Shown piece after piece: positions 7,287-18,189 of a DNA stretch of 64,000 nucleotides. Position 1 is the stretch's first letter, and the number at the start of each line of letters is the position of its first letter. A program made the translations under genes and the position numbers. Origin of the DNA: Metabacillus arenae (GTDB lineage: Bacteria; Bacillota; Bacilli; Bacillales; Bacillaceae); the NCBI RefSeq assembly GCF_014773385.1, contig NZ_JACXAI010000011.1, positions 1 through 64,000 of the forward strand. The letters run 5' to 3'. The notes under the pieces are model-generated. The model had not been told where the DNA came from, searched no databases, and was given only the letters and a program-made list of their open reading frames with translations.

Positions 7287-8141
7287 TTATTCTTCTTTTT
7301 TAAAATAGGTCCAGCCATTTTCTTGATAGACTTTTCCATGCTTCATTAAGTTACCGAGAGCACGCTTGAATGCTGCCTTACTTAAACCAAAGCGTTCTTT
7401 TATATCATCTGGGCTGCTTTTGTCCCAATAAGGCATGGCTCCTCCCCTCGACTCCATATATATTAAAATTTCTCTTGCGTCAGGTTCAATTGCTTCCTGT
7501 TTACGCGGCAGGAGGGAAACATTCAATGTTCCATCTTCCTTGACATCAATAACCCGTCCTTGAATTTTTTCCCCTAAACGGGGCTCTTGTTTACGCTCAG
7601 ATTTGTGGATAAAGCCCTTATACCCATCTTCTGTGATTAAAAAGGAGCCTTCTACAATTAAGCGATAAACAGTACCTGTAATATCTTTGTTAAGCAGCGC
7701 CGGCTCTGCTTTGATCACAAGCTGCCTTACTTTTTCTTCTTTTAAAGGTTCTGCAAAATACTTGCCGTTTTTACTTATCCGCATTGTGCACAGGAGCTTG
7801 TCCCCCGGCTGCGGCCAGAGCTGACGAAACAATGGCAGATGATCAGAAGCGATCAGCGCATCCTTTGACAAGCCAATGTTCACAAAAGCACCCAAATGGT
7901 CTACTACTTCCACAACCTCGACCCAATTATGATGGTCTTCATCAATGATTGGCTTACGCATAGTGGCGGCCATGCGTTCTTCATGATCGATGTAAATGAA
8001 TACATCCACTGTTTCGTTTCCTTCTATATTTTCTGTTACTTCACTATTGTGGAGCAAAATTCTATTTTCACCATCTGTTAAAAAATAGCCATAATCCGCT
8101 CTTTCATCAATCGTTAGCGTTTGAATCGTACCAACTTTCAC
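7287..8141 (-). CDS. cvfB: S1-domain RNA-binding protein CvfB (YitL)
   Basis: 284 residues, the typical CvfB length. The layout fits three S1-like OB folds followed by a winged helix: YGYFLTDGENRILLHNSEV near the N-terminus, a second block with LGAFVNIGLSKDALI, a third with GYKGFIHKSERKQEPRLGE and GRVIDVKEDGTLNVSL, then MPYWDKSSPDDIKERFGLSK. CvfB binds RNA and influences virulence and stress gene expression in staphylococci; in bacilli the homologue is YitL. Monocistronic with its own terminator, divergent from yitK. Confidence 0.88.
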   Translation of the reverse strand: MKVGTIQTLTIDERADYGYFLTDGENRILLHNSEVTENIEGNETVDVFIYIDHEERMAATMRKPIIDEDHHNWVEVVEVVDHLGAFVNIGLSKDALIASDHLPLFRQLWPQPGDKLLCTMRISKNGKYFAEPLKEEKVRQLVIKAEPALLNKDITGTVYRLIVEGSFLITEDGYKGFIHKSERKQEPRLGEKIQGRVIDVKEDGTLNVSLLPRKQEAIEPDAREILIYMESRGGAMPYWDKSSPDDIKERFGLSKAAFKRALGNLMKHGKVYQENGWTYFKKEE

Positions 8142-8234
8142 AATATCGTTCCTTCCTGTCAGTTGACAAAAGTTGTTTGAATTAGTTAATTCTACTATAA
8201 TCTATAATTAATATAAACAATTTGGAGGTTAATT

Positions 8235-8726
8235 ATGGCTAAAGAAAGTTCATTTGATATTGTTTCCCAGGTTGACATGCCAGAGGTTCAAAACGCAGTT
8301 AGCATTGCTTTAAAAGAAATTCAAAACCGATATGATTTTAAAGGGAGCAAAAGCGGCATCACTCTTGATAAGGAAGAGCTTGTTCTCGTTTCCGATGACG
8401 AATATAAAATGGAGCAGCTCAAGGATGTTTTAGTCTCGAAATTAATCAAGCGAAATGTTCCTACAAAAAATATTCAGTACGGGAAGCTCGAAAATGCTTC
8501 AGGTGGAACGGTTCGTCAGCGAGGAAAGCTTGTTCAAGGTATTGATAAAGAAAATGCGAAAAAAATGAACACCATTATTAAAAACAGCGGCCTTAAAGTA
8601 AAAAGCCAGATTCAAGATGACCAGCTCCGTGTAACAGCAAAAAGCAAAGATGATTTGCAGAAAATAATGGCTGCCATTCATGAAGCAGACCTTTCGATTG
8701 ATGTTCAATTCGTTAATTATCGGTGA
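8235..8726 (+). CDS. yitK: YajQ family nucleotide-binding protein (YitK)
   Basis: 163 residues, full length for the YajQ/UPF0234 family. It opens [18 protein letters not shown] and contains [28 protein letters not shown] and the C-terminal DLQKIMAAI...[11 protein letters not shown], all family signatures. YajQ proteins have two ferredoxin-like domains and bind nucleotides or RNA; some bind cyclic di-GMP. TTTGGAGG stands upstream of the ATG. Position next to yitL agrees with B. subtilis. Confidence 0.93.
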   Translation: MAKESSFDIVSQVDMPEVQNAVSIALKEIQNRYDFKGSKSGITLDKEELVLVSDDEYKMEQLKDVLVSKLIKRNVPTKNIQYGKLENASGGTVRQRGKLVQGIDKENAKKMNTIIKNSGLKVKSQIQDDQLRVTAKSKDDLQKIMAAIHEADLSIDVQFVNYR

Positions 8727-8741
8727 AAAAATCTCAGGATG

Positions 8742-8776
8742 AGAGCTGACCCCTTGGACAGCTCTTTCTTATTTTG
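8742..8776 (+). terminator. terminator of yitK
   Basis: AGAGCTG pairs with CAGCTCT over a 10-base loop, followed by a T-rich run TTCTTATTTT. Confidence 0.65.
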
Positions 8777-9004
8777 AAATAATGATTCTTCATCGCTCAA
8801 CTAAATTGGGAGGATAACCCAATAAAATGCAAGAGTTATTAATTAAATTCATAGGCTGTAAAATCAATTTCACCCAATTATGACAAGCTTGTGAACTCAT
8901 CTCCCTTGATTCTCATATAGTATAAATAGTATTTAATTAGTTTCGAACTTATCAATGAAACCTTAATTATCCGTTATATCATTTTTACCAATTTTATTTT
9001 ACTG

Positions 9005-9033
9005 TTGAAACTTTTCTTAAAATTAGGTAAATT
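9005..9033 (+). promoter_or_regulatory. sigma-A-type promoter of the S-box operon
   Basis: TTGAAA (9005-9010) and TAAATT (9028-9033) are separated by 17 bases, about 50 bases before the riboswitch P1 stem. The 250 bases before it, from 8777, hold nothing I can name. Confidence 0.5.
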
Positions 9034-9081
9034 AGTACTAACACATTTTTTCAGAAGGAATTTCACATACAACATCATATC

Positions 9082-9206
9082 TCTTTCTTATCAAGAGAGG
9101 TGGAGGGAATTGGCCCTTTGAAGCCTCGGCAGCAGATTCTTAAGGTTCTTAGAGAAAACTGTGCCAAATCCAACGAGCTTTTCGCTTGATAGATAAGAAG
9201 AAAGAC
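9082..9206 (+). ncRNA. SAM-I riboswitch (S-box leader)
   Basis: The conserved S-box core is readable in order: CTTATCAAGAGAGGTGGAGG (P1 5' strand and kink-turn start), TGGCCC, GAAGCCTCGGCAGC, GTGCCAAATCC, and the closing P1 strand GATAAGAAG. With SAM bound, P1 forms and the terminator at 9219-9246 can fold; without SAM the 3' P1 strand can pair with CTTCTTCTTA in the terminator to give the antiterminator. It therefore represses yitJ-metH when SAM is plentiful. Confidence 0.95.
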
Positions 9207-9218
9207 CAAGCGATCATA

Positions 9219-9246
9219 AAGTCTTCTTCTTAGAAGACTTTTTTCA
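9219..9246 (+). terminator. S-box regulated terminator
   Basis: AAGTCTTCT pairs with AGAAGACTT (perfect 9 bp, 4-base loop) followed by TTTTTT, between the aptamer and yitJ. Confidence 0.92.
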
Positions 9247-9318
9247 ATTAAGTGAAAAGCAAAGAGCAGCTTTTTATTTTTATAGAGGAAAAGACAAATG
9301 GATCAGGAGGATTTTTCA

Positions 9319-11154
9319 ATGAATTTTCTAGAAGAAATTCAATCTCGTATTTTAATAGCTGACGGAGCAATGGGGACTTTATTATATTCACATGGGATTG
9401 ACCGTTGCTTTGAGGAATTAAACCTCTCTCAGCCTGAACAAATAAAAAGTATTCATGAAGCGTATATTAAAGCGGGCAGCGATGTTATTCAAACGAATAC
9501 GTATGGTGCAAATTATTTAAAGCTCTCTCGCTATGGCTTGGAAGATGACATTAAAAAGATCAATGAAACAGCTGTTCATTTAGCAAAACAAGCCGCTGCC
9601 GACAATAGGTTTGTCTTCGGGACAATTGGCGGTATTAGATCTTTCAAAAAGAGTGCCTATTCAATTGAAGATTTAAAAAGAAATTTTAGAGAACAGCTAT
9701 ATCTTCTTTTAAACTCAAATGTAGACGGCATTCTATTAGAAACCTATTACGACTTTGAAGAAATAACAAATGTCTTAAAGATTGCTAGAAAAGAAACGAA
9801 CAAACCGATCATCGCGAACGTTTCCCTACATGAAACAGGCGTGCTTCAGGACGGAACTTCACTTAAAAGCGGTCTTGGACATTTGGCGGATTTGGGGGCA
9901 GATGTTGTTGGGATCAACTGCAGACTCGGTCCCTATCATATGATCCAATCTTTAGAAAAGGTGCCGCTGCTTGATAACGCCTATCTTTCAGTTTATCCTA
10001 ATGGAAGCTTACCTGGTCTTGAAGAAGGTCAAGTCACATACGCGGCAGATGTATCCTATTTTACCCAAAGTGCACTTGAATTCAGAAAGCAAGGGGCAAG
10101 CTTAATTGGCGGGTGCTGCGGTACAACACCAAAGCATATTGAGGCCATTTCTAAAGCGGTCGCTCACCTTCCGCCAATAACAGAAAAGCAAGTGAAAAAT
10201 GAACGGGAAGTCATCCCAGTCCTTGATAGAGAACAAAGAAAATACGAACCGCTCCAATCAATCGTAAAAGAAAAACGCTCTATTATCGTAGAATTAGATC
10301 CGCCAAAAAAATTAGGCATTAAAAAATTTATGCAAGGAGCAGAAGCGTTAAAAAACGTAGGAATAGATGCCTTAACTCTTGCTGATAATTCCCTTGCAAG
10401 TCCGCGTATCAGTAATGTTGCATGCGGGTCACTAGTAAAAGATAAAATAGACTTAAGAAGCTTAATTCATATCACATGCCGGGATCGAAATTTGATTGGC
10501 CTTCAATCCCATTTGATGGGCTTGCATACGCTTGGATTAACGGATGTACTAGCAGTTACAGGTGATCCTTCAAAGATCGGTGATTTTCCAGGAGCCACTT
10601 CTGTCTATGATTTGTCCTCCTTCGATTTAATTAGTTTGATTAAGCAATTCAATGAAGGGCTTTCCTATTCCGGCAAGCCTCTTGGTGAAAAAACTGACTT
10701 TTCAGTGGCTGCTGCTTTTAACCCAAATGTCAGACACTTGGACAAAGCGGTAAAAAGACTAGAGAAAAAAATTGCATGCGGAGCAGATTATTTTATTTCC
10801 CAGCCAATATATTCAGAAGAGCAAATCTATCAGGTATATAAAGAAACAAAAAATTTGGAGGCTCCTTTATATATCGGAATTATGCCGCTGACAGGCACCC
10901 GTAACGCTGAATTTATTCATAATGAAATACCAGGCATTAAGCTGTCTGACTCGATTAGAGCTGCCATGTTAAAAGCTGGAGAGGATAAAGAAAAGGCTCG
11001 CAGCGAAGGATTAGCCATTGCCAAAAGTTTGATTGATGCAGCCTATGATTTATTTAATGGAATTTATTTAATAACACCGTTTCTGCAGTATGAATTAACG
11101 GTTGAATTATCCACCTATATACAGCAAAAAGAGAGGAATGTCACACATGCATAA
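9319..11154 (+). CDS. yitJ: bifunctional homocysteine S-methyltransferase / methylenetetrahydrofolate reductase
   Basis: 611 residues from the ATG at 9319, which follows CAGGAGG by about 8 bases; an in-frame ATG at 9298 has no ribosome site. Residues 1-290 form a homocysteine-binding TIM barrel with DGAMGT, the first zinc ligand C201 in GINCRLG and the pair C266-C267 in GGCCGTT. Residues 315-600 form a MetF-type reductase: [26 protein letters not shown] and FISQPIY. The product should reduce methylene-THF to methyl-THF. The fusion is the usual YitJ form in bacilli. Under S-box control and overlapping metH by 8 bases. Confidence 0.95.
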   Translation: MNFLEEIQSRILIADGAMGTLLYSHGIDRCFEELNLSQPEQIKSIHEAYIKAGSDVIQTNTYGANYLKLSRYGLEDDIKKINETAVHLAKQAAADNRFVFGTIGGIRSFKKSAYSIEDLKRNFREQLYLLLNSNVDGILLETYYDFEEITNVLKIARKETNKPIIANVSLHETGVLQDGTSLKSGLGHLADLGADVVGINCRLGPYHMIQSLEKVPLLDNAYLSVYPNGSLPGLEEGQVTYAADVSYFTQSALEFRKQGASLIGGCCGTTPKHIEAISKAVAHLPPITEKQVKNEREVIPVLDREQRKYEPLQSIVKEKRSIIVELDPPKKLGIKKFMQGAEALKNVGIDALTLADNSLASPRISNVACGSLVKDKIDLRSLIHITCRDRNLIGLQSHLMGLHTLGLTDVLAVTGDPSKIGDFPGATSVYDLSSFDLISLIKQFNEGLSYSGKPLGEKTDFSVAAAFNPNVRHLDKAVKRLEKKIACGADYFISQPIYSEEQIYQVYKETKNLEAPLYIGIMPLTGTRNAEFIHNEIPGIKLSDSIRAAMLKAGEDKEKARSEGLAIAKSLIDAAYDLFNGIYLITPFLQYELTVELSTYIQQKERNVTHA

Positions 11155-14100
11155 CATTCATGAACAGCTCAAGAAAAGAATACTCATCATAGACGGCGCA
11201 ATGGGGACGATGATTCAAGACGCTAATTTGACAGCAGAGGATTTCGGAGGAGAGGAATATGAAGGCTGTAACGAATATTTAAGCCTTACCTCTCCCCATA
11301 CAATTGAACGGATTCATGAGGCATATTTGGAAGCAGACGCTGATATTATCGAAACAAATACTTTTGGGGCAACAAGCGTTGTTCTTGATGAATATGATCT
11401 GGGACATTTAGCACTGGAAATCAATATCGAATCTGCCAAACTAGCCAAAAAAGCAGTTGAGAAATTTTCCACACCTGAATGGCCTCGCTATGTAGCGGGC
11501 TCTATGGGTCCCACTACGAAAACACTGTCGGTCACAGGCGGAATGACCTTTGAGGAGCTTATTCAAAACTATGAAGAACAAGCAAGAGGCTTAATATTGG
11601 GTGGAGTGGACCTTCTCTTATTAGAAACCAGTCAGGATTTGCTTAATGTTAAAGCTGGATTTCTTGGAATCTCAAAAGCATTTGAAGCATTAGGCAAAAA
11701 GGTTCCGCTAATGGTGTCAGGAACAATTGAACCAATGGGAACGACTCTTGCTGGACAAGACATTGAATCCTTCTATATATCCTTGCAGCATATGAATCCT
11801 ATTTCAGTCGGTCTTAACTGTGCTACAGGTCCTGAATTTATGACAGACCATATTCGTACACTATCAGGCCTAGCAAACAATGCTGTTAGCTGTTATCCGA
11901 ATGCTGGCCTGCCTGATGAAGAAGGAAATTACCATGAATCCCCCCACTCTCTTGCTCAGAAAATTAAAGGATTTGCAGAGCAAGGATGGCTTAATATTGT
12001 AGGGGGCTGCTGCGGCACGACACCTGCTCATATTAAAGCCATGGCAGATACAATGAAAGAGATTACTCCCCGTTCATTAGAAGAAAAACAGCTGCCGCAT
12101 ACAGTATCAGGCATTGAGCCATTAATCTATGACGACAGCATGCGCCCTTTGTTTGTTGGAGAACGAACAAATGTTATTGGATCACGCAAATTTAAACGAC
12201 TTATTGCCGAGCAAAAGTTTGAAGAAGCATCTGAAATTGCACGTGCTCAAGTAAAGAACGGAGCACACGTCATTGATATTTGTCTAGCAGATCCGGACCG
12301 TGATGAAGCAGAAGATATGGAGCTTTTCATTAAGGAAATTACGAAAAAAGTAAAAGCCCCCCTTGTCATTGACTCGACTGATGAAAAGGTAATAGAAATC
12401 GCGTTAAAATATTCCCAAGGGAAAGCGATCATCAATTCAATAAATCTTGAAGATGGGGAAGAACGGTTCGAGGCTGTAGTCCCGATTATTAAAAAATATG
12501 GAGCTGCGATCGTTGTAGGAACCATTGATGAAATTGGAATGGCCTTAACCGCTGAGAAGAAACTGGAAGTGGCTAAACGGTCGTACGATCTTTTGGTCAA
12601 TAAATACGGTTTAAAAGGCAGTGATCTCATTTTTGATCCCCTTGTTTTTCCTGTTGGTACAGGTGATGAACAATATATCGGATCTGCCAACGAAACGGTT
12701 AAAGGAATTCAATTAATTAAAGAACACCTGCCTGAATGCTTGACAATACTAGGAATCAGTAATGTTTCATTCGGTCTTCCGCCTGTTGGCCGTGAAATTC
12801 TAAATGCTGTTTATTTATATCATTGCACTCAAGCCGGCCTAGATTATGCGATTGTTAATACAGAGAAATTGGAACGATTTGCTTCCATACCTCAGGAGGA
12901 AATAAAGCTTGCTGAAGAGCTTTTATTCAATACAAATGATCAAACGCTCGCACGGTTTACAGAGTTTTACCGCGGTAAGAAAAAGGAAAATAAAAAACCG
13001 GTTCAATCCTTGCCATTAGATGAAAGATTAGCCCAATATATTATCGAAGGAACAAAGGAAGGCTTGCTGCCTGACCTTGAAAAAGCATTAGCTAAATATC
13101 CTGACCCTCTTTCGGTCATTAATGGACCGCTCATGACAGGAATGGCAGAAGTAGGAAGACTTTTTAATGACAACCAGCTAATTGTTGCTGAGGTGCTGCA
13201 AAGTGCGGAAGTGATGAAAGCCTCTGTTTCCTTCTTAGAACAATATATGGAGAAAAAGGATGACGGAGGCAAAGGAAAAATCATCCTGGCAACAGTAAAA
13301 GGGGATGTACACGATATTGGGAAAAACCTAGTGGACATCATTCTTAGTAATAATGGGTTTAAAGTGGTTGATTTGGGAATCAAAGTCACGCCTCAGGATT
13401 TAATTACGGCTGTCCGGAAGGAAAAGCCTGATATTATTGGATTATCAGGTCTGCTCGTCAAGTCAGCCCAGCAAATGGTCATTACCGCACAAGACTTGCA
13501 GGATGCGGAAATATCAACACCCATAATGGTCGGCGGTGCAGCGTTATCAAGGAAATTTACAGATATGAAGATCTCTGCAAGCTACAAAGGAACAGTATTA
13601 TATGCAAAGGATGCCATGGACGGCCTTTCCCTTGCAAACAAGCTGAGAACAGATCCTGCACAATTTGTGAAAGTTGAACGAAAGGTTACAGAGGCTGTTC
13701 CTAAAAAACAACCTTCCCAAGCAGCTGTTCAATTACTTGAAAAACGGGCAACGATAACAGAAGCCCCTATTTTCCAGCCGGAGGATTGTAAAAAGCACTA
13801 TTTAAAAAATATTGATATTGCTCAAATCCTCCCTTATGTGAATTTACAAATGCTGCTGGGTCACCACCTTGGCTTAAAAGGGAAGATTAAAAAAATGCTT
13901 GCCGAAAAAAATGAGAAAGCAATCGCCCTTAAAGAAGTGATTGATTCCCTCATTGCAGAAGGAACAAAGAAACAATGGTTTCAGCCAGCTGCCGTTTATC
14001 AATTTTTCCCTGCCTACAGTGAGGGAGATAAGCTTCATATATTGGACCCGGAAAATCGAAATACGATTCTTGAAACGTTTGAGTTTCCAAGACAAAGTAC

Positions 14101-14563
14101 TTTGCCTTACCGGTGTATTTCAGACTATGTTAGACCAAAGGGTGAGATTGATTATGTTTCATTCTTTGCCGTTACAGCTGGAAAACACGTCCGAAAGGTA
14201 GCGCAGGAATTTAAAGCTCAAGGAGACTATTTAAAAAGTCATGCTGTCCAGGCGTTAGCGCTTGAATTAGCAGAAGGGCTTGCTGAAAGAACGCATCAGT
14301 TAATCCGGGACCGCTGGGGCTTTCCAGACCCGGCTAACTTTACAATGGAGCAGCGATTCTCTGCCAAATATCAAGGACAGCGCTTTTCATTCGGGTATCC
14401 AGCTTGCCCGAATCTGGAGGATCAAGAACCATTATTCAATCTTATTCAGCCGGAATCAATCGGCATTCATTTAACAGACGGATTCATGATGGAGCCTGAA
14501 GCATCAGTGTCTGCGATCGTCGTGTCGCACCCTGAAGCAAGATATTTTAATGTGATGAACTGA
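11147..14563 (+). CDS. metH: cobalamin-dependent methionine synthase
   Basis: 1138 residues, slightly shorter than the 1227 of E. coli MetH but with all four modules. The homocysteine domain has DGAMGTM and zinc ligands in GLNCATG and GGCCGTT; the pterin domain has [13 protein letters not shown] and GAHVIDI; the B12 domain has [11 protein letters not shown] with the axial histidine, followed by GLSGLLVKS; the C-terminal activation domain has [12 protein letters not shown] and [15 protein letters not shown]. It transfers methyl from methyl-THF to homocysteine through cobalamin, so the cell needs B12. GAGAGG lies 10 bases before the ATG at 11147, inside the yitJ 3' end, implying translational coupling. 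Confidence 0.95.
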   Translation: MHNIHEQLKKRILIIDGAMGTMIQDANLTAEDFGGEEYEGCNEYLSLTSPHTIERIHEAYLEADADIIETNTFGATSVVLDEYDLGHLALEINIESAKLAKKAVEKFSTPEWPRYVAGSMGPTTKTLSVTGGMTFEELIQNYEEQARGLILGGVDLLLLETSQDLLNVKAGFLGISKAFEALGKKVPLMVSGTIEPMGTTLAGQDIESFYISLQHMNPISVGLNCATGPEFMTDHIRTLSGLANNAVSCYPNAGLPDEEGNYHESPHSLAQKIKGFAEQGWLNIVGGCCGTTPAHIKAMADTMKEITPRSLEEKQLPHTVSGIEPLIYDDSMRPLFVGERTNVIGSRKFKRLIAEQKFEEASEIARAQVKNGAHVIDICLADPDRDEAEDMELFIKEITKKVKAPLVIDSTDEKVIEIALKYSQGKAIINSINLEDGEERFEAVVPIIKKYGAAIVVGTIDEIGMALTAEKKLEVAKRSYDLLVNKYGLKGSDLIFDPLVFPVGTGDEQYIGSANETVKGIQLIKEHLPECLTILGISNVSFGLPPVGREILNAVYLYHCTQAGLDYAIVNTEKLERFASIPQEEIKLAEELLFNTNDQTLARFTEFYRGKKKENKKPVQSLPLDERLAQYIIEGTKEGLLPDLEKALAKYPDPLSVINGPLMTGMAEVGRLFNDNQLIVAEVLQSAEVMKASVSFLEQYMEKKDDGGKGKIILATVKGDVHDIGKNLVDIILSNNGFKVVDLGIKVTPQDLITAVRKEKPDIIGLSGLLVKSAQQMVITAQDLQDAEISTPIMVGGAALSRKFTDMKISASYKGTVLYAKDAMDGLSLANKLRTDPAQFVKVERKVTEAVPKKQPSQAAVQLLEKRATITEAPIFQPEDCKKHYLKNIDIAQILPYVNLQMLLGHHLGLKGKIKKMLAEKNEKAIALKEVIDSLIAEGTKKQWFQPAAVYQFFPAYSEGDKLHILDPENRNTILETFEFPRQSTLPYRCISDYVRPKGEIDYVSFFAVTAGKHVRKVAQEFKAQGDYLKSHAVQALALELAEGLAERTHQLIRDRWGFPDPANFTMEQRFSAKYQGQRFSFGYPACPNLEDQEPLFNLIQPESIGIHLTDGFMMEPEASVSAIVVSHPEARYFNVMN

Positions 14564-14590
14564 AACTTTCATGTTTCGGTTCTTTTTTTT
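14557..14590 (+). terminator. terminator of yitJ-metH
   Basis: GAACTGAAAC pairs with GTTTCGGTTC (one G-T pair) around a 6-base loop, followed by eight T residues; the stem includes the metH stop codon. Confidence 0.88.
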
Positions 14591-14664
14591 CGGGAAAACT
14601 CAAATTAGATAACACATAGAAAATTCCAAATTATTCATACTAACAAAATACGGAGGCGATACAA

Positions 14665-15537
14665 ATGAGCAACCAAAAAAACAACCAAAATCAAACAATG
14701 CCGGCGCAGCATCAAAACCAACAGCCTGGCCATGAAAATGAAATGCATCCAAGACCTGATTTTGACGACAAAACTTATCAAGGAAGTGGAAAACTCACTG
14801 ACAAAGTAGCCATTATCACCGGTGGAGACAGCGGAATTGGACGAGCTGTAGCCGTTTTCTATGCCAAAGAAGGAGCAGACGTTGTTATCTCTTATCTTGA
14901 TGAGCATGAAGATGCGAATGAAACAAAACGGTTAATTGAAAAGGAAGGCAGACAATGCTTATTAATGGCGGGAGATATCGGAGAAGAATCATTTTGCGAA
15001 CAAATTATCTCTGAAACGATAAATCGCTATGGAAAACTGGATATTCTAGTGAATAATGCGGCCGAACAGCATCCGCAAGATGGAATAGAAAAGATTTCAA
15101 AGGAACAGCTTGAACGAACATTTAAAACAAATATTTTCTCTTTCTTCTTTCTCACAAAAGCAGCAATGCCCCATTTAAAGCAAGGGTGCTCAATCATTAA
15201 CACATCATCTGTTACGGCCTACGCTGGCAATGAACAGCTTATTGATTATTCTTCCACAAAGGGAGCCATAACGACATTCACACGCTCACTTTCAATGTCT
15301 CTTGCTAAAAAGGGGATTAGAGTTAATGGTGTAGCTCCAGGTCCTATCTGGACACCGCTCATTCCATCAACGTTTCCTGCGGACAAAGTGGCTACATTTG
15401 GCGCGGATACACCAATGGGCAGACCCGGACAACCAGAAGAGCTCGCCCCAAGCTATGTCTACTTGGCCAGCGATGATTCTTCCTATGTGACCGGCCAAAT
15501 GATCCATGTTAACGGCGGGAAAATTGTCAACGGGTAA
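14665..15537 (+). CDS. general-stress-type SDR oxidoreductase (YdaD/YhxD family)
   Basis: 290 residues. About 40 N-terminal residues are Asn/Gln/His-rich, ending HPRPDFDDKTYQGSGKL, the extension seen in the YdaD/YhxC/YhxD group. The Rossmann fold follows: ITGGDSGIGR (51-60) binds NAD(P), NNAAEQHPQ, a serine in TSSVTAY, and the catalytic pair Y195/K199 in DYSSTKGA. PGPIWTPLIPS and YVTGQMIHVNGG close the domain. Substrate unknown; B. subtilis relatives belong to the sigma-B general stress regulon. CGGAGGCGAT precedes the ATG. Confidence 0.85.
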   Translation: MSNQKNNQNQTMPAQHQNQQPGHENEMHPRPDFDDKTYQGSGKLTDKVAIITGGDSGIGRAVAVFYAKEGADVVISYLDEHEDANETKRLIEKEGRQCLLMAGDIGEESFCEQIISETINRYGKLDILVNNAAEQHPQDGIEKISKEQLERTFKTNIFSFFFLTKAAMPHLKQGCSIINTSSVTAYAGNEQLIDYSSTKGAITTFTRSLSMSLAKKGIRVNGVAPGPIWTPLIPSTFPADKVATFGADTPMGRPGQPEELAPSYVYLASDDSSYVTGQMIHVNGGKIVNG

Positions 15538-15632
15538 AGACATCGTTCATGAAGTTTAGGCATGAAAACGGCCTGATTATTAGCTGGAGTCATTTGAAAA
15601 GGGTTTTGCACATTCCGAAATAAAGTGATAGA

Positions 15633-15703
15633 AAATAGCACATTATATCTGTTTACTTCTTTTTTGTAAGTGAAATAGAGTATCTGATATAATGTGCTTT
15701 TTC
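15633..15703 (+). terminator. long hairpin with 13-bp perfect stem
   Basis: AGCACATTATATC (15637-15649) pairs perfectly with GATATAATGTGCT (15686-15698), followed by TTTTTC. The interior also pairs partly. It lies 100 bases after the SDR gene and could stop transcription from either side. Confidence 0.55.
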
Positions 15704-15790
15704 AAATTAGCGTACCCAATTCAGCATCTGCGGCAACTTAACCCCCACCTACCTTTTGGATGCCGCTAAGACCTGGGTTTTAGAGAAAAA

Positions 15791-17185
15791 TTATGCTCTA
15801 ATATTAAAAGGAAGGCTGATCCGGAAAGTAGTCCCCTTATTCAGCCTGCTTTTTACGTTTATTTCTCCTTCTAATAATAAAACAAGGTGCTTGACAATTG
15901 ATAAACCTAAACCTGTGCTTCCGATTCTATTCGACCGAGATTTATCTGCTTTATAAAATCTTTCAAATATGTATGGGAGGTCTTCTTTAGGTATGCCCAT
16001 ACCTGTATCTTCTATTAAAAAATGAACTTTATTCTTTTCTGCCCATCCTATTAGTTTTACATGTCCATTTACGTTGTTGAAACGAATAGCATTTTCTAAT
16101 AGATTCATGATGATTTGTTCTAAACGACCTCCATCCGTATAAATGAAAGGGATATTGTGATCTAATTCCTTATGAAGATCGATTCCCTTCTGCTTTGCTT
16201 TTAATGCGGCTTTAGTTAGACAGTTTTCAACCAATTCATAAATATTAATCCATTTAAGTTGGAGGTCTACTTGGCCGCCTTCAATCTTTGATAACTCAAA
16301 TAAGTCATTGATTAAAAAATTCATTTGGTTGGCTTCTTTAAGAATAATTGATAAATAGCTGTCTTTTTCTTTTTCATCCTTATATAATCTATCATGTAAA
16401 ACCTGAGTATAGCCTTTTATATAGGATATAGGTGTTCTTAAATCATGAGAAACATTTGCAAAGAATTCCTTCTGTCGGTTTCTATATCTTTCCAGCTCTT
16501 GGCCTAAATCATTGATTGCTAGAGCCAAAGAACCCATTTCATCACTTGCAGATATGTTTACTTTACTAAAATACTTTCCTTGAGCAACATCCCTTGTTAC
16601 TTTTTCCATTTGTAATAAAGGGGAAGCAAGCTTTTTAGACGCAATATACGTAATACCCAAAGCTATACATAATGCGCCAAGCATAGAGACCAAAAGCAAT
16701 AGCTCAACATGGTGAACGGAATCCTTAATTTTTTTTTCATTAGTAAAGACTAATAACCTGCCATCCGCTATGGCAGATAAATTTAATGGTTTTGTTGAAA
16801 CCAGATAATCACTATTGTTTATTGAACTATGATATTCGCTCTTAACGTTACTCTCTGAATTAATATTTTTTAATAGCTCGCTATCAATTTGAGTATCTTT
16901 ACGGAATAGTTTTTCGCTGGAAGTAAATATAATTCTTCCATTTTGGTCAATTATACACATTTCAGTCTTTGTGATGTTTGCAACTGTCTTTAACGCATGA
17001 ATATCCTCTTGATTAGATAAAACTGTAGAATATTTGGCGGCTATTTCATCAATTTGATGGTGAGCTTCACTTATGTAAAATCTCGCAAACAGTTGATCAA
17101 TGGTATAAATTAATGGTAAGAGTATGCTTATTAAAATAATGAATATAGTAGCTCCTATTTTGAAAACAATGCTGTTCCATCTCAT
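15791..17185 (-). CDS. sensor histidine kinase
   Basis: 464 residues. Membrane helix at about 10-30, an extracytoplasmic sensor of about 130 residues, second helix at about 160-182, HAMP region with SPLLQMEKVTRDVAQG, then HisKA with the phospho-acceptor H247 in FFANVSHDLRTP. The ATPase domain has N box NLLENAIRF, DTGMGIP, a FERFYKADKS F box, and GSTGLGLSIVKHL. Its ATG overlaps the regulator stop as ATGA, so the two are co-translated. The sensor domain has no motif I recognise. Adjacent and divergent to the carbonic anhydrase/SulP genes, which are the obvious candidate targets. Confidence 0.92.
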   Translation of the reverse strand: MRWNSIVFKIGATIFIILISILLPLIYTIDQLFARFYISEAHHQIDEIAAKYSTVLSNQEDIHALKTVANITKTEMCIIDQNGRIIFTSSEKLFRKDTQIDSELLKNINSESNVKSEYHSSINNSDYLVSTKPLNLSAIADGRLLVFTNEKKIKDSVHHVELLLLVSMLGALCIALGITYIASKKLASPLLQMEKVTRDVAQGKYFSKVNISASDEMGSLALAINDLGQELERYRNRQKEFFANVSHDLRTPISYIKGYTQVLHDRLYKDEKEKDSYLSIILKEANQMNFLINDLFELSKIEGGQVDLQLKWINIYELVENCLTKAALKAKQKGIDLHKELDHNIPFIYTDGGRLEQIIMNLLENAIRFNNVNGHVKLIGWAEKNKVHFLIEDTGMGIPKEDLPYIFERFYKADKSRSNRIGSTGLGLSIVKHLVLLLEGEINVKSRLNKGTTFRISLPFNIRA

Positions 17186-17883
17186 AGTTCCCCATCCACC
17201 GGATTAAATTTGTAGCCTACCCCCCATACTGTTTGAATTGGGTTATATGTAGGTACTTTCTCCTTTGCTTTGATCCGTAAGTTCTTAACATGTGAATCTA
17301 CAGTCCTATGATCCCTCATTCCTTGTATTCCCCAAAGGACATCTAGCAATAAATCTCTTGTAAAAACACGTTGAGGCTGATTCGCCAGTAAATAAAGTAA
17401 CTCATACTCCTTAGGAGTTAAATCTAATTTTTCTCCTTTTACCAGCACTCTTCTGCTTTCTGTTTCGATAATGATTAACTGGTCGCCAAACATAAGGACA
17501 TTTTCTTTATGGTTATCATTCATTAGTGATCGCCTCAATAAGGCTTTAATTCGAGCAACTAGCTCTTCTGGCTCAAACGGCTTTCCTAAATAATCATCTG
17601 CTCCAATATCTAGTCCATAAATCTTATCTTTTACCTCATTGCGTGCCGTCAGCATTAGGATAGGAGTCTGCTTTTCTCTTCTAATCTCCTTGCAAATCTG
17701 CCACCCATCTTGACTCGGAAGCATAATGTCCAGAATAATTAAATCAAAATGGACAGAGGAGATGAATGATAAAGCTTGGCTGCCATTTTCCGCCTCCATA
17801 ACTTGATATTCCTCCTCTAGATAAATCTTTAATAAGTTCCTCATCTTCCATTCATCATCAATCACTAGTATCTTCTTCCTCAT
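17182..17883 (-). CDS. OmpR-family response regulator
   Basis: 233 residues from the ATG at 17883, preceded by GGGGGGAT; the open frame extends to 17943 but that part lacks a ribosome site. Receiver domain: acidic pair in VIDDEWKM, phospho-acceptor D52 in LILDIMLPSQDGW, lysine in YLGKPFEP. The C-terminal winged helix has LTPKEYELLYLLA, RVFTRDLLLDVLWG, RTVDSHVKNLRIK and VWGVGYKF. A DNA-binding activator or repressor working with the overlapping kinase. Confidence 0.93.
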   Translation of the reverse strand: MRKKILVIDDEWKMRNLLKIYLEEEYQVMEAENGSQALSFISSVHFDLIILDIMLPSQDGWQICKEIRREKQTPILMLTARNEVKDKIYGLDIGADDYLGKPFEPEELVARIKALLRRSLMNDNHKENVLMFGDQLIIIETESRRVLVKGEKLDLTPKEYELLYLLANQPQRVFTRDLLLDVLWGIQGMRDHRTVDSHVKNLRIKAKEKVPTYNPIQTVWGVGYKFNPVDGEL

Positions 17884-18037
17884 TGATATCCCCCCAATGA
17901 TGTTCTTTAGTTTCTCTTTTCTCATAACCAATGAGGCTGCCAATTTTTATTTCCTCTTTCTATCACTCTATATTTTAATTAAAAACATAGATTTTATTTT
18001 CTTCTCTACACTTTAAACTATTATTTTTCAAGAAAAT

Positions 18038-18055
18038 ATAGATAATGATATCTAT
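18038..18055. promoter_or_regulatory. inverted repeat in the divergent regulator/carbonic anhydrase gap
   Basis: ATAGATA and TATCTAT are separated by ATGA in the 306-base AT-rich region between the response regulator and the carbonic anhydrase gene. A 7-4-7 dyad fits an operator for a dimeric regulator, but no binding family can be named; it only partly resembles a Fur box. Confidence 0.3.
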
Positions 18056-18189
18056 TTTTGAAGTTATTAATTACTTTTTGAAAGTTAGGTAAAAAGAAGG
18101 AAAATTAGAAAACTGCACACTTTCTTCAAATTTAATCTTTAATTTGTTTACCAACAACAAATTAATCCATTTAGGGAGGAGAAGGTTGA

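Noticed and set aside
13003-13389. Antisense frames inside metH, sbcC and addA
   Set aside because: Shadows of strongly conserved genes; no independent start signals or families.
18041-18055. Fur box in the carbonic anhydrase promoter region
   Set aside because: Only the left half fits the 7-1-7 consensus; kept as an unassigned dyad.
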